Part shown: one piece after another, positions 18,506-25,582 of the stretch
Numbering within the stretch: position 1 is the first letter of the stretch
Layout: each line of letters starts with the position of its first letter
Assembly (NCBI RefSeq): GCF_014193675.1
Contig: NZ_BLXZ01000009.1
Location: 287-64,286 of the forward strand
Direction: 5' to 3'
Source of the DNA: Geomonas limicola
Lineage (GTDB): Bacteria; Desulfobacterota; Desulfuromonadia; Geobacterales; Geobacteraceae
DNA length: 64,000 nt
Translations under genes and position numbers: made by a program
Notes under the pieces: generated by a model
What the model was told of the DNA's origin: nothing
Databases searched by the model: none
Seen by the model: the letters and a program-made list of their open reading frames with translations, nothing else

Positions 18506-18700
18506 TCAATCGGGATCCAGCTCCTCTTCGGGATACCCCTGCCAGATGAAATCGTGCTGCTTGATGCGCGTTTCCAGTTCGGAAAGTTGCTCGGTCAGCT
18601 GCCTGAACAGGCGATTTTTCTCGGCGATGTCGTGGGTGGTATCGAGCTTGGCGAGTGCCGCCAGGTAGTCGGCGTATGCCTCATCAAAGGCCTTGGTCAT
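18506..18700 (-). CDS. Small hypothetical protein, predicted helical
   Basis: 64 residues from ATG 18700 preceded by GGAGG; the 17 codons upstream are not used because this ribosome site sits at 18700. The protein is MTKAFDEAYADYLAALAKLD followed by an acidic, heptad-like helix (LFRQLTEQLSELETRIKQH) and an acidic tail ending EEELDPD. No family recognised. It lies between the thiolase promoter region and a diguanylate cyclase gene, all on the minus strand. Confidence 0.65.
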   Translation of the reverse strand: MTKAFDEAYADYLAALAKLDTTHDIAEKNRLFRQLTEQLSELETRIKQHDFIWQGYPEEELDPD

Positions 18701-18794
18701 CGTATCCTCCGGCGCTTGTGCTGCGGCGTAGAGGAATACGTGTACACACATCCTGAACGTTTTTCAACTAAAAAAACCTAATAGTGGGGAATTC

Positions 18795-19724
18795 CTACAC
18801 GGGGGTTTCGGCCATCACCTCGACCCGGTTGCGGCCGTTTTGTTTGGCGCGGTAGAGGGCCTCGTCCGCGCGCCTGAACAGCGAGTCGACGCTGTCCACG
18901 TTGGGCGCGGGATAGGTGGCAACCCCGAGGCTGATGGTGACGGTGAGGTCTTCCATGGGGGATGGGAAGGTGTGCTCCAAAACGGCCTGGCGCAGGCGCT
19001 CGGCAGCCATTACGGCGCCGGCCAGCCCGGTGCCGGGGATGACCAGCACGAACTCCTCGCCGCCGTAGCGAGCGGCGCTGTCGTAGGCGCGCAGCTGGCG
19101 CTGGGCGAGCTGGGCCACCGCCGAGAGGACCACGTCGCCGTTTTGGTGGCCGAAGGTATCGTTCACCTTTTTGAAGTAGTCTATGTCGAAGATGATGAGG
19201 GAGAGTTCTTCCTTGTTGCGCCTTGCGCGGAAGAATTCGCCGTCCAGGATCTCGGCCAGGTAGCGCCGGTTGAAGAGGTTGGTGAGGTGGTCGATGTTGG
19301 TGAGGCGTTTGAGCAGTTCGTTGGCTTTTTTCAGCTCGTCCTGCAGGGATTTGATCTTGAGCTGCACCTTGACCCGGGCCACCAGCTCGCCCACGTCAAA
19401 GGGTTTGGTGAGGTAGTCGCTGGCCCCCTGCTCGAGCCCCCTGATCTTGGAGTCGAAGTCCATCATGCCAGTGAGCATGATGATCGGTACCCCCAGAAGC
19501 TCGGGACGGGATTCCACCAGCTGCAGAAACTTGAAACCGTCCATGCGGGGCATGTCGACGTCGCAGATGACCAGGTCGGCCTTCGCATCGATCAGGGTCT
19601 TGAACCCCTCGAGACCGTCACGGGCCTCCAGGTAGTTTTCGAAGAGCCCCACTTCCTTCAAAGTACGGATGACTTGATCCCGGATGGTGGCCGAATCGTC
19701 AATAACCAGAACCGAGGTTGACAT
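18795..19724 (-). CDS. Response regulator with diguanylate cyclase (GGDEF) output domain
   Basis: 309 residues. Residues 1-125 are a CheY-like receiver with phospho-acceptor Asp55 (VICDVDMPRMDG) and the switch region YLTKPFDVGEL. A helical linker of about 25 residues joins it to a GGDEF domain (about 150-309) with active-site GGEEF and an inhibitory I-site RAYD five residues before it, plus NDTFGHQNGD. It should synthesise c-di-GMP when phosphorylated, with product feedback. Architecture is WspR-like. No partner histidine kinase lies adjacent. The ATG at 19724 was chosen over a longer frame because it begins the receiver fold directly. Confidence 0.93.
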   Translation of the reverse strand: MSTSVLVIDDSATIRDQVIRTLKEVGLFENYLEARDGLEGFKTLIDAKADLVICDVDMPRMDGFKFLQLVESRPELLGVPIIMLTGMMDFDSKIRGLEQGASDYLTKPFDVGELVARVKVQLKIKSLQDELKKANELLKRLTNIDHLTNLFNRRYLAEILDGEFFRARRNKEELSLIIFDIDYFKKVNDTFGHQNGDVVLSAVAQLAQRQLRAYDSAARYGGEEFVLVIPGTGLAGAVMAAERLRQAVLEHTFPSPMEDLTVTISLGVATYPAPNVDSVDSLFRRADEALYRAKQNGRNRVEVMAETPV

Positions 19725-19838
19725 GGAGGCAACTCCCTTCACCTTCCGAAGAGGATCTGTCGCGCAGAGCCGACAGTCATAGCATTGCATGATCCGGCGA
19801 CGCGGAAACTTCCGCAGGCGCTGCGGCCCGTCCCGGCG

Positions 19839-19994
19839 TTAGTCCCGGGAAGGCTTGACGAAGAGGTAGATGATCAACAAAAAGGGAAACGACGAGAAGG
19901 CCGCCTCCAGATTGCCCAGGAACAGCTGCCAGGTCCCGAAACTGATGACTGAGAGGGCAAAAAGGAAGGTAAAAACGGCAACCGGCTTTTTCAT
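19839..19994 (-). CDS. Small two-helix membrane protein, uncharacterised
   Basis: 51 residues from ATG 19994 (a TTG at 20021 would add nine residues). Two hydrophobic segments (about 5-27 and 34-46) are followed by the polar end KPSRD. The ribosome site is weak. The low complexity and small size make a function unassignable; it may be real because the predicted topology is regular and it ends within a compact gene cluster. Confidence 0.45.
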   Translation of the reverse strand: MKKPVAVFTFLFALSVISFGTWQLFLGNLEAAFSSFPFLLIIYLFVKPSRD

Positions 19995-20072
19995 ACCGGG
20001 ATAGTAACCAAAGCTTGCCAAATTTGTCCAGAACTTTAATTAAGCGTTCGGCTTCTGCGGCTGGTTATCCGT

Positions 20073-20348
20073 TCACTCGGTGTTCCAGTCCCAGCAAAAG
20101 CGCAGTTCTATGTTGGCGACGATAAGCTCACAGCAGGTCTTCTTGAAGGCAGCCTCGTTGGCGGCGCTGTCCACCTCCTCCTGTGCCACCGTCTCGATCT
20201 GGCTGTCGGGAAGGTCGAGCGTCTTTTCAAAAGCCCCCTCGATGATCCCAGGCTGCCACCCTCCATTCTTGAGCGCCTCCTTGAACCGTGCGATGTGCAG
20301 CGAGTTGTTCACCCCGTAGTCCACGAGTAAAAGCACACTCCTTGCCAT
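20073..20348 (-). CDS. Hypothetical 91-residue protein
   Basis: A strong AGGAGG site precedes ATG 20348. The protein opens MARSVLLLVDYGVNNSLHIA and contains a helical acidic middle and CCELIVANIELRFCWDWNTE at the C-terminus. The start resembles small alpha/beta proteins, but I do not recognise the family. It is co-directional with the downstream membrane protein and with the pseudouridine synthase that begins upstream at 21287. Confidence 0.7.
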   Translation of the reverse strand: MARSVLLLVDYGVNNSLHIARFKEALKNGGWQPGIIEGAFEKTLDLPDSQIETVAQEEVDSAANEAAFKKTCCELIVANIELRFCWDWNTE

Positions 20349-20408
20349 GAGAAACCTCCTGAAGCATCGATCCGGAGCCCGGCCGCCCCGGCAATGGCTT
20401 GTAGCTTA

Positions 20409-21287
20409 TCACAAAAGCTCGCGATCCGACTGGAACTTGCGAGGCACACCGCTTACCGGATCGACGAATTCAAGTCGCCTGGCCAGCAGTTTGAGCGGCC
20501 TGTCGAAATCGTCGGGCGCCTGATCCTTGAGCCGGGGATAGAGCCGGTCGTTCATGATGGGGAACCCCAGGTCGCTTAGGTGCACTCTCAGCTGGTGCGT
20601 CTTGCCGGTCAGGGGAGCGAGCCGGAAGCGGCCCACGCCGTCCACCAGTTCCGAAAGCTCGATGGTGGAGCGGGCGTTCACCTCGCCCGGCACCACCTGC
20701 ATCCTGAACCAGGGCTCGCCCGGCACCAGCCGGTTTTCCACCCGCCAGTGCCGCTGCGCCGGAACCTCGGCGACCGGCGCCAGCGCCAGGTATTCCTTGC
20801 ACACCTCCCCCCTCTTGAAGAGCTCGTAGTAGCGCGACCGGGTCTCCGGGTTCACCGAGAAGAGCACCAGTCCCGCGGTCTCCCGGTCGATGCGGTGCAA
20901 GGGGACCAGGTCGTGGATCCCGGTCGAGCGGCGCAGGCGGTACAGCAGCGACTGTTCCACGAAGCGCCCCACCGGCGTTACCGGCAGGAAGTGGGGCTTG
21001 CAGCAGACCAGGATCTGGTCGTCCTGGTAAAGGATGCGCTCCTGGAAAGGGATCGCCTCTTCGGCCTCGACCTCCCGGAAGTAGAAGACGCGGGTTCCCG
21101 GCCGGTACGGCACATCAAGGGCAAGCGGCACCCCCTCCTTGTCCAGGAGCTTCCCCTGGGCCAGGCGGCGTTGCCAGATCGAGGCGGAGATCCGGGGGAA
21201 CCTGGTACTCAAGAATTCGACGAGGGTCGGATAGGGTTGCGCGGCTTCGGGCAAAAGGACCGAGGCGGGATACGGGGAGATGCCCAT
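20409..21287 (-). CDS. RluA-family RNA pseudouridine synthase
   Basis: 292 residues, ATG 21287 after an AGGAG site. An S4-like N-terminal region (SASIWQRRLAQGKLLDKEGV) is followed by the catalytic domain with ILVCCKPHFLPVTP, the RluA hallmark HRIDRETAG holding the catalytic Asp, and the substrate-fold motifs LTGKTHQLRVHLSDLGFPI and LYP. It isomerises uridine in rRNA or tRNA; the exact target (RluA, RluC, RluD or TruC-like) cannot be fixed from sequence. Confidence 0.9.
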   Translation of the reverse strand: MGISPYPASVLLPEAAQPYPTLVEFLSTRFPRISASIWQRRLAQGKLLDKEGVPLALDVPYRPGTRVFYFREVEAEEAIPFQERILYQDDQILVCCKPHFLPVTPVGRFVEQSLLYRLRRSTGIHDLVPLHRIDRETAGLVLFSVNPETRSRYYELFKRGEVCKEYLALAPVAEVPAQRHWRVENRLVPGEPWFRMQVVPGEVNARSTIELSELVDGVGRFRLAPLTGKTHQLRVHLSDLGFPIMNDRLYPRLKDQAPDDFDRPLKLLARRLEFVDPVSGVPRKFQSDRELL

Positions 21288-21385
21288 CTGGGCTCCTTGG
21301 AAAGAGATCTGCCGGCTTGGGGGAGTCGCGGCGCCTGCAGGATACCAGCTTTGCCGCGCGAGGCAAACCTGTTATCGTGCGGACG

Positions 21386-21415
21386 AAAAAATAGGGGTAA
21401 CCCGTCGGTTACCCC
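21386..21415 (-). terminator. Rho-independent terminator downstream of the M24 peptidase gene
   Basis: A perfect 9-bp stem, GGGGTAACC/GGTTACCCC with loop CGTC on the plus strand, is followed on the minus strand by TATTTTTTCG. It ends the nitroreductase-M24 peptidase transcript. Confidence 0.85.
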
Positions 21416-21496
21416 ACCAAGAATGGCCGGCAGAAGGGGCCGATTGCAGCGAGGGCCCGAGTCTTCGCGCTAGCGGCGCTGCGGCCCGCGAGCGTT

Positions 21497-22666
21497 TCAG
21501 ACAAACACTATGTCATCCGGAATATCGGTTATCTTTTCGCCGCCCGCCTCACTCACTGCAAAGGTGTTCTCAATGCCGATGACCCCCTGCCCGGGGAACA
21601 CGAACTTCGGCTCGATCGCGATGGTCTGTCCCGCCTTGAGGGGAACCTTGAACCCCTGGGCAAGCACCGGGAACTCGTCGAGTTCGAGTCCCACCCCGTG
21701 TCCCACGAAGCGGGCATTCTCCCCCGGAGGTCCCATGAAGCAGTTGCCGAGCCCCGCCTCCTCGGCCAGCCGTGCCGCCGCCAGAAAGAGCTCCTCGCAG
21801 ATCGCTCCGGGCTTGAGCCGCTCCACCAGGTAGTTCTGGATTAAGAGCGAGACCTCGAAGGCCTTCATCAGCTGGTCGGGGAGCTTCCCGATGGAGAAGA
21901 CCCGGGTCATGTCCACGATGTAGCCGTCAAAAACCCCGGTATAGTCCATGAAAACCGGCGACCCGGCGACCAGCGAGGCCTGCGAAGCGCCATGCGGCGA
22001 GGCTGCCGAGAGTCCCCGCCCGGTGACCGCGCCGTCGAAGAAACCGGGCATGACCGCACTTGCCCCGGAGAGCGCGAGCCCCATGAAGAGCTCCTGGTTG
22101 AAGGCACGCATCCGCACGTACCCCTCCCCTCCCGCTTTCCTCAGGCGGTACTCGAATTCGGCTGCCAGGTCCACCTCGCGCAGACCCGCCTTCAGAAAGT
22201 CCGGCACCTGCAGGAAGACCTCCCCCAGGCGCCGGCCGCTTTCGCGCATCCGCTCCAGCTCCCAAGCCGATTTCACCGAACGGACCTCGCGGTTAATCGC
22301 CGAGGCATCGACAAATTCGCACCCGGCGAAGAGCTTCTGGTAGAACTGGTACTGCTGTACCGGGACGACGTCGAAGGTGAAGCCGATCTTGCCGAAGTTC
22401 GCGGGGAGCGCCGCGGCGAATTCCTTACTGGAGGGGAAGGGACGGATGTCGTCGATGGTCGCCTCCAGGCGGGCCCGGGAGAGACTCTTGCGCACCAAAA
22501 GCAGCGGCTCCCCCTGCGCCGGAACCAAGAGCAGCGAGTTTTGCCGTGTGCCGGCGTAGTAGTAGACGTCAATAGGATAGATAAATACAGCGGCATCGAG
22601 TCCCTGGGCCCGCAACTCTCCCTTGAGCCTCTCGATGCGCCTGAGTGATTCGGCCTTCTCTAGCAT
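21497..22666 (-). CDS. M24-family metallopeptidase (Xaa-Pro aminopeptidase-like)
   Basis: 389 residues from ATG 22666, chosen because GGGGGA lies at the right spacing. The N-terminal creatinase-like domain (about 1-150) includes YPIDVYYYAGTRQNSLLLVP. The C-terminal pita-bread domain shows the dinuclear metal ligands: Asp residues in FMDYTGVFDGYIVDMTRVF, His in GHGVGLELDEFPVL, Glu in AIEPKFVFPG and Glu in GVIGIENTFAV. It should remove N-terminal residues before proline or act on related peptides. Its start overlaps the nitroreductase stop by 7 bases, so the two are translationally coupled. Confidence 0.9.
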   Translation of the reverse strand: MLEKAESLRRIERLKGELRAQGLDAAVFIYPIDVYYYAGTRQNSLLLVPAQGEPLLLVRKSLSRARLEATIDDIRPFPSSKEFAAALPANFGKIGFTFDVVPVQQYQFYQKLFAGCEFVDASAINREVRSVKSAWELERMRESGRRLGEVFLQVPDFLKAGLREVDLAAEFEYRLRKAGGEGYVRMRAFNQELFMGLALSGASAVMPGFFDGAVTGRGLSAASPHGASQASLVAGSPVFMDYTGVFDGYIVDMTRVFSIGKLPDQLMKAFEVSLLIQNYLVERLKPGAICEELFLAAARLAEEAGLGNCFMGPPGENARFVGHGVGLELDEFPVLAQGFKVPLKAGQTIAIEPKFVFPGQGVIGIENTFAVSEAGGEKITDIPDDIVFV

Positions 22667-23193
22667 GAATTCCCCCAATCGTCACAATAGGCGATCTCGC
22701 CCAGTTCCTTACGCGGCCTTGGTTTGGGCTCCTGGTCCGGGTAACCAAGCGGTGTGACCCCGACCACCCGGATCCCCTGCGGGATATTCAGCGCCGAACG
22801 CAGCGCCGCCTCGTCGAACATCCCCATCCAGCAGGTCCCCAGACCGAGGTCGGTGGCTGTCAGGCAGAGGTGTTCGAAGGCGATGGCGGTATCGGCAACG
22901 AAATACTCGATACCGTTCTCCACCCCGCTCTCCGTCGGGTCGGCACAGACCACGATGACGCAGGGCGCCATGACCAGCGCCTTCTTCCCCGGGTTCTCGT
23001 CCGGAAAAGCAGCCAGAAGGTTCACCTTCTTCCCGGGATCGGTTACCACCAGGAAGCGCCAGCACTGCAGGTTTTTCCAGGACGGCGCCAGCCGGGCCGC
23101 TTCCAGGACCTGTTCTATTTTCTCCCACTCGACGGGACGATCCTGATACTTCCGGATGCTGCGCCGGTCGCGAATCACCTGGGAAATGTCCAC
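22660..23193 (-). CDS. Nitroreductase-family flavoprotein
   Basis: 177 residues from a GTG at 23193 with GGGAGG upstream. N-terminal signature IRDRRSIRKYQDRPVEWEKI and SWKNLQCWRFLVVTD for FMN binding; central TAIAFEHLCLTATDLGLGTC and WMGMFDEAALRSALNIPQGI; C-terminal VVGVTPLGYPDQEPKPRPRK. It belongs to the FMN-dependent NAD(P)H oxidoreductase fold; substrate unknown. It is the first gene of a two-gene operon with the M24 peptidase, driven by a promoter divergent from the MerR regulator. Confidence 0.9.
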   Translation of the reverse strand: MDISQVIRDRRSIRKYQDRPVEWEKIEQVLEAARLAPSWKNLQCWRFLVVTDPGKKVNLLAAFPDENPGKKALVMAPCVIVVCADPTESGVENGIEYFVADTAIAFEHLCLTATDLGLGTCWMGMFDEAALRSALNIPQGIRVVGVTPLGYPDQEPKPRPRKELGEIAYCDDWGNSC

Positions 23194-23225
23194 AGCCGCC
23201 TCCCCGGGCCGGTTGCCCTGAGCTA

Positions 23226-23254
23226 GTCATACACCAAAAACGTTGTTTTGTAAA
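23226..23254 (-). promoter_or_regulatory. Promoter of the nitroreductase-peptidase operon
   Basis: On the minus strand TTTACA, 17 bases, TATGAC (-10 at 23226-23231, -35 at 23249-23254), 32 bases ahead of the GTG start. Confidence 0.5.
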
Positions 23255-23390
23255 TCATCCATTTCTTGTTTTAGCCCGCACTAACCGGTGCCGGGCATGG
23301 TCGACATCCCGGCAGGTAACACACTAAAGAAACGAAAGGTTTTACTCGCTGATTACGACTTGCATCGCACTAAAAGTGTTTTGAAAAACA

Positions 23391-23420
23391 TTGACAGACT
23401 CCCTGTCTTTGATCTAGATT
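23391..23420 (+). promoter_or_regulatory. Promoter of the merR-type gene with an inverted repeat in the spacer
   Basis: TTGACA at 23391-23396 and TAGATT at 23415-23420 are separated by 18 bases, a longer-than-usual spacer typical of MerR-controlled promoters. The inverted repeat GACAG/CTGTC (23393-23407) overlaps the -35 and spacer, as expected for an autoregulatory MerR operator. Confidence 0.5.
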
Positions 23421-23447
23421 GTCCGCACTCTGACTCAAGGAAGATGC

Positions 23448-23855
23448 ATGGACCACTTACAGGATTGCGAAGAGATAACCCCCATCGGCGACCTCGCCAA
23501 CTCGCTCGGCCTCACCACCAGGACCATCCGCTACTGGGAAGAAGTAGGACTCATCGATTCAGTTCAGCGCAGCGACGGGGCCACCCGCGGCTTCACGGCG
23601 TACTACGTGCGGCGCCTCAAGTTCATCATCAAACTGAAAGAACTGGGACTCACCATCAAGGAGATGCAGGATCTCTACGCGGCCTACGGCGAAGCCAAGC
23701 AGACCGAACGAATGGTGCCACGCCTGGTTGAGATACTCGACGAGCACCTCGACAAAATTGACGAGAAGATCGCCAAACTCGCCTCGCTGAAGAGCGACAT
23801 CGTGAGCTATCGGGAAAAGCTTGGAGATAAGTTCGAGCTGGCCTCGCGTGGCTGA
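23448..23855 (+). CDS. MerR-family transcriptional regulator
   Basis: 135 residues. The winged helix-turn-helix is PIGDLANSLGLTTRTIRYWE followed by EVGLIDSVQRSDGATRGFTA; a dimerisation coiled coil spans about 80-125 (RLVEILDEHLDKIDEKIAKL). There is no Cys-rich metal-binding loop, so it is not a mercury or zinc-type sensor; it resembles the short LiuR/SoxR-neighbour group acting on small organic ligands. It is divergent from the nitroreductase operon, a likely target along with itself. Confidence 0.88.
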   Translation: MDHLQDCEEITPIGDLANSLGLTTRTIRYWEEVGLIDSVQRSDGATRGFTAYYVRRLKFIIKLKELGLTIKEMQDLYAAYGEAKQTERMVPRLVEILDEHLDKIDEKIAKLASLKSDIVSYREKLGDKFELASRG

Positions 23856-24075
23856 CCTGCCCCAGCGCTGCCGCACGGTCCGCACTTGCCAACCGTGAGG
23901 TCTTTCGCGCAACCTCGCGTCCACGACCGGACACGACGCGAGCCTGACGGCCAGCGCCTGCCGCACCGCGGTGCGCTCCCCATCGGTTCCGGGCCCCGTC
24001 CCACCCCGCCTGAACTGCCTGGCGCAACTCGGCGTCAGCTTGCCGGGTGCCTGCCGGCCGTGCTATACCTTCCTG

Positions 24076-25317
24076 ATGGAATTCATCGCCGACCTGCATA
24101 TCCACTCCCGCTACTCGCTCGCCACCAGTAGCGACCTCACCCCCGAGAACCTCTGGCGCTGGGGACAGCTCAAGGGAATACGGCTCGTCGGCACCGGTGA
24201 CTGCACCCATCCGAAATGGCTCGACGAGCTCGAAACGAAGCTCGCCCCGGCGGAAGACGGGCTTTACGCCCTGCGTGAGGCGCCGATCGGCACCCCGGTT
24301 CCGGAAAGTTGCCGAGCCGACGTCTCCTTCCTGCTCTCGGGCGAAATAAGCTGCATCTACAAAAAAGACGGGCGCACCCGCAAGGTGCACTGCCTGGTGT
24401 ACCTGCCGGATTTCGCTTCCGCCAGACGCTTAAGCCTCGCCCTCTCCCGCATCGGCAGCGTGAGCTCCGACGGCCGGCCCATCCTGAAACTCGACGCGCG
24501 CGACCTCCTCGAGATGGCGCTCGACGCCTCACCCCGGGCACTGCTGATTCCGGCACACGCCTGGACTCCGCACTTCTCCATCTTCGGAGTGACCACCGGG
24601 TTTTGCTCCCTTGCCGAGTGTTTCGAGGACCTGGCCCCCCAGGTGTATGCCATCGAGACCGGGCTCTCCTCCGACCCCGCCATGAACTGGCGCATCTCCG
24701 CCCTGGACGGGATCACGCTCGTCTCCAACTCGGACGCCCACTCCCCCGCGCGCCTGGGACGCGAGGCTACCGTCTTTTCCTGCGCATTATCTTATGACGG
24801 AATCCACCGCGGCCTGGCCGAAGGGGGTGCCGTAGCCGCCACCATCGAGTTCTTTCCCGAACAGGGGAAGTACCACGCCGACGGGCATCGTGGCTGCGGC
24901 GTGAGGCTCTCGCCGCAGGAGACCGTGGCCGGAAACTACCGCTGCCCGGCCTGTGGCGGTAAAGTAACCGTCGGTGTCTTGCACCGGCTCGAACTTCTGG
25001 CGGACCGCCCCGAAGGAACCCGCCCGGCAGGCGCCCCCCCCTTTCACTCCGTAATTCCCCTCAGCGATCTCATCGCCGGCGCACTCGGCGTCGGCTGCAC
25101 CACCAAGCGTGCCGTCGCCCTCTACTTCAGGGTGCTGGAAGAACTCGGTAGCGAGTTCTACGTACTCCTGAAGGCGCCGCTAGCCGAGATCGAGCGGGTC
25201 TCCCCCCAACTGGCCCGGGCCATAGCAGCGGCTCGTTCCGGCCAGGTCCTTATCGATCCCGGTTACGACGGTCGCTTCGGAACCGTCTCAGTCCCCAGTG
25301 CCCCCACCTGCGACTGA
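24076..25317 (+). CDS. Endonuclease Q family (PHP domain) DNA-repair nuclease
   Basis: 413 residues from ATG 24076; upstream codons lack family sequence. The N-terminal PHP domain begins FIADLHIHSRYSLATSSDLT and continues GTGDCTHPKWLDEL, LLSGEISCIY, LLIPAHAWTPHFSIFG and LVSNSDAHSPARLGREA, providing the metal-binding His and Asp residues. A zinc-ribbon-like segment follows (GCGVRL, CPACGGKVTVGVLHRLELLA), then a helical C-terminus. This domain order matches EndoQ, which nicks DNA at deaminated bases such as uracil, hypoxanthine and xanthine. Identification is by motif memory; activity is not proven. No ribosome site is obvious. Confidence 0.8.
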   Translation: MEFIADLHIHSRYSLATSSDLTPENLWRWGQLKGIRLVGTGDCTHPKWLDELETKLAPAEDGLYALREAPIGTPVPESCRADVSFLLSGEISCIYKKDGRTRKVHCLVYLPDFASARRLSLALSRIGSVSSDGRPILKLDARDLLEMALDASPRALLIPAHAWTPHFSIFGVTTGFCSLAECFEDLAPQVYAIETGLSSDPAMNWRISALDGITLVSNSDAHSPARLGREATVFSCALSYDGIHRGLAEGGAVAATIEFFPEQGKYHADGHRGCGVRLSPQETVAGNYRCPACGGKVTVGVLHRLELLADRPEGTRPAGAPPFHSVIPLSDLIAGALGVGCTTKRAVALYFRVLEELGSEFYVLLKAPLAEIERVSPQLARAIAAARSGQVLIDPGYDGRFGTVSVPSAPTCD

Positions 25318-25378
25318 CGGTTTCCCCCTGCTCTGCCCAGCTCAACCCGCTCTACCCGCTCTCCCCCGCGCCCCCACC

Positions 25379-25457
25379 AGTCCCCAGTCCCCAGTCCCCA
25401 GTCCCCAGTCCCCAGTCCCCAGTCCCCAGCCCCTAGCCCTTAGCCCTTAGCCCTTAA
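25379..25457 (+). repeat. Heptanucleotide microsatellite (AGTCCCC) followed by CCCTTAG repeats
   Basis: Seven uninterrupted copies of AGTCCCC lie between the EndoQ gene and the dihaem cytochrome gene, followed by AGCCCCT and three CCCTTAG-like units. The period of seven is unusual for non-coding bacterial DNA and is prone to slippage. It lies about 60 bases upstream of the cytochrome promoter. Confidence 0.85.
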
Positions 25458-25509
25458 ACGCCGCCCTCCTTTCTCTTACGCTTTAGTCCGGGGAGGCATC
25501 TGCGTTTCA

Positions 25510-25537
25510 TTGACAAGCCATTCACTCATGGCAGAAT
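25510..25537 (+). promoter_or_regulatory. Promoter of the dihaem cytochrome gene
   Basis: TTGACA (25510-25515), 16-base spacer, CAGAAT (25532-25537), 46 bases ahead of the ATG. The -35 is consensus; the -10 matches at four of six positions. Confidence 0.5.
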
Positions 25538-25582
25538 TAGCCTGGTTAAATTTCTCCAATTTTACTTAGCAAGGAGCCCACC

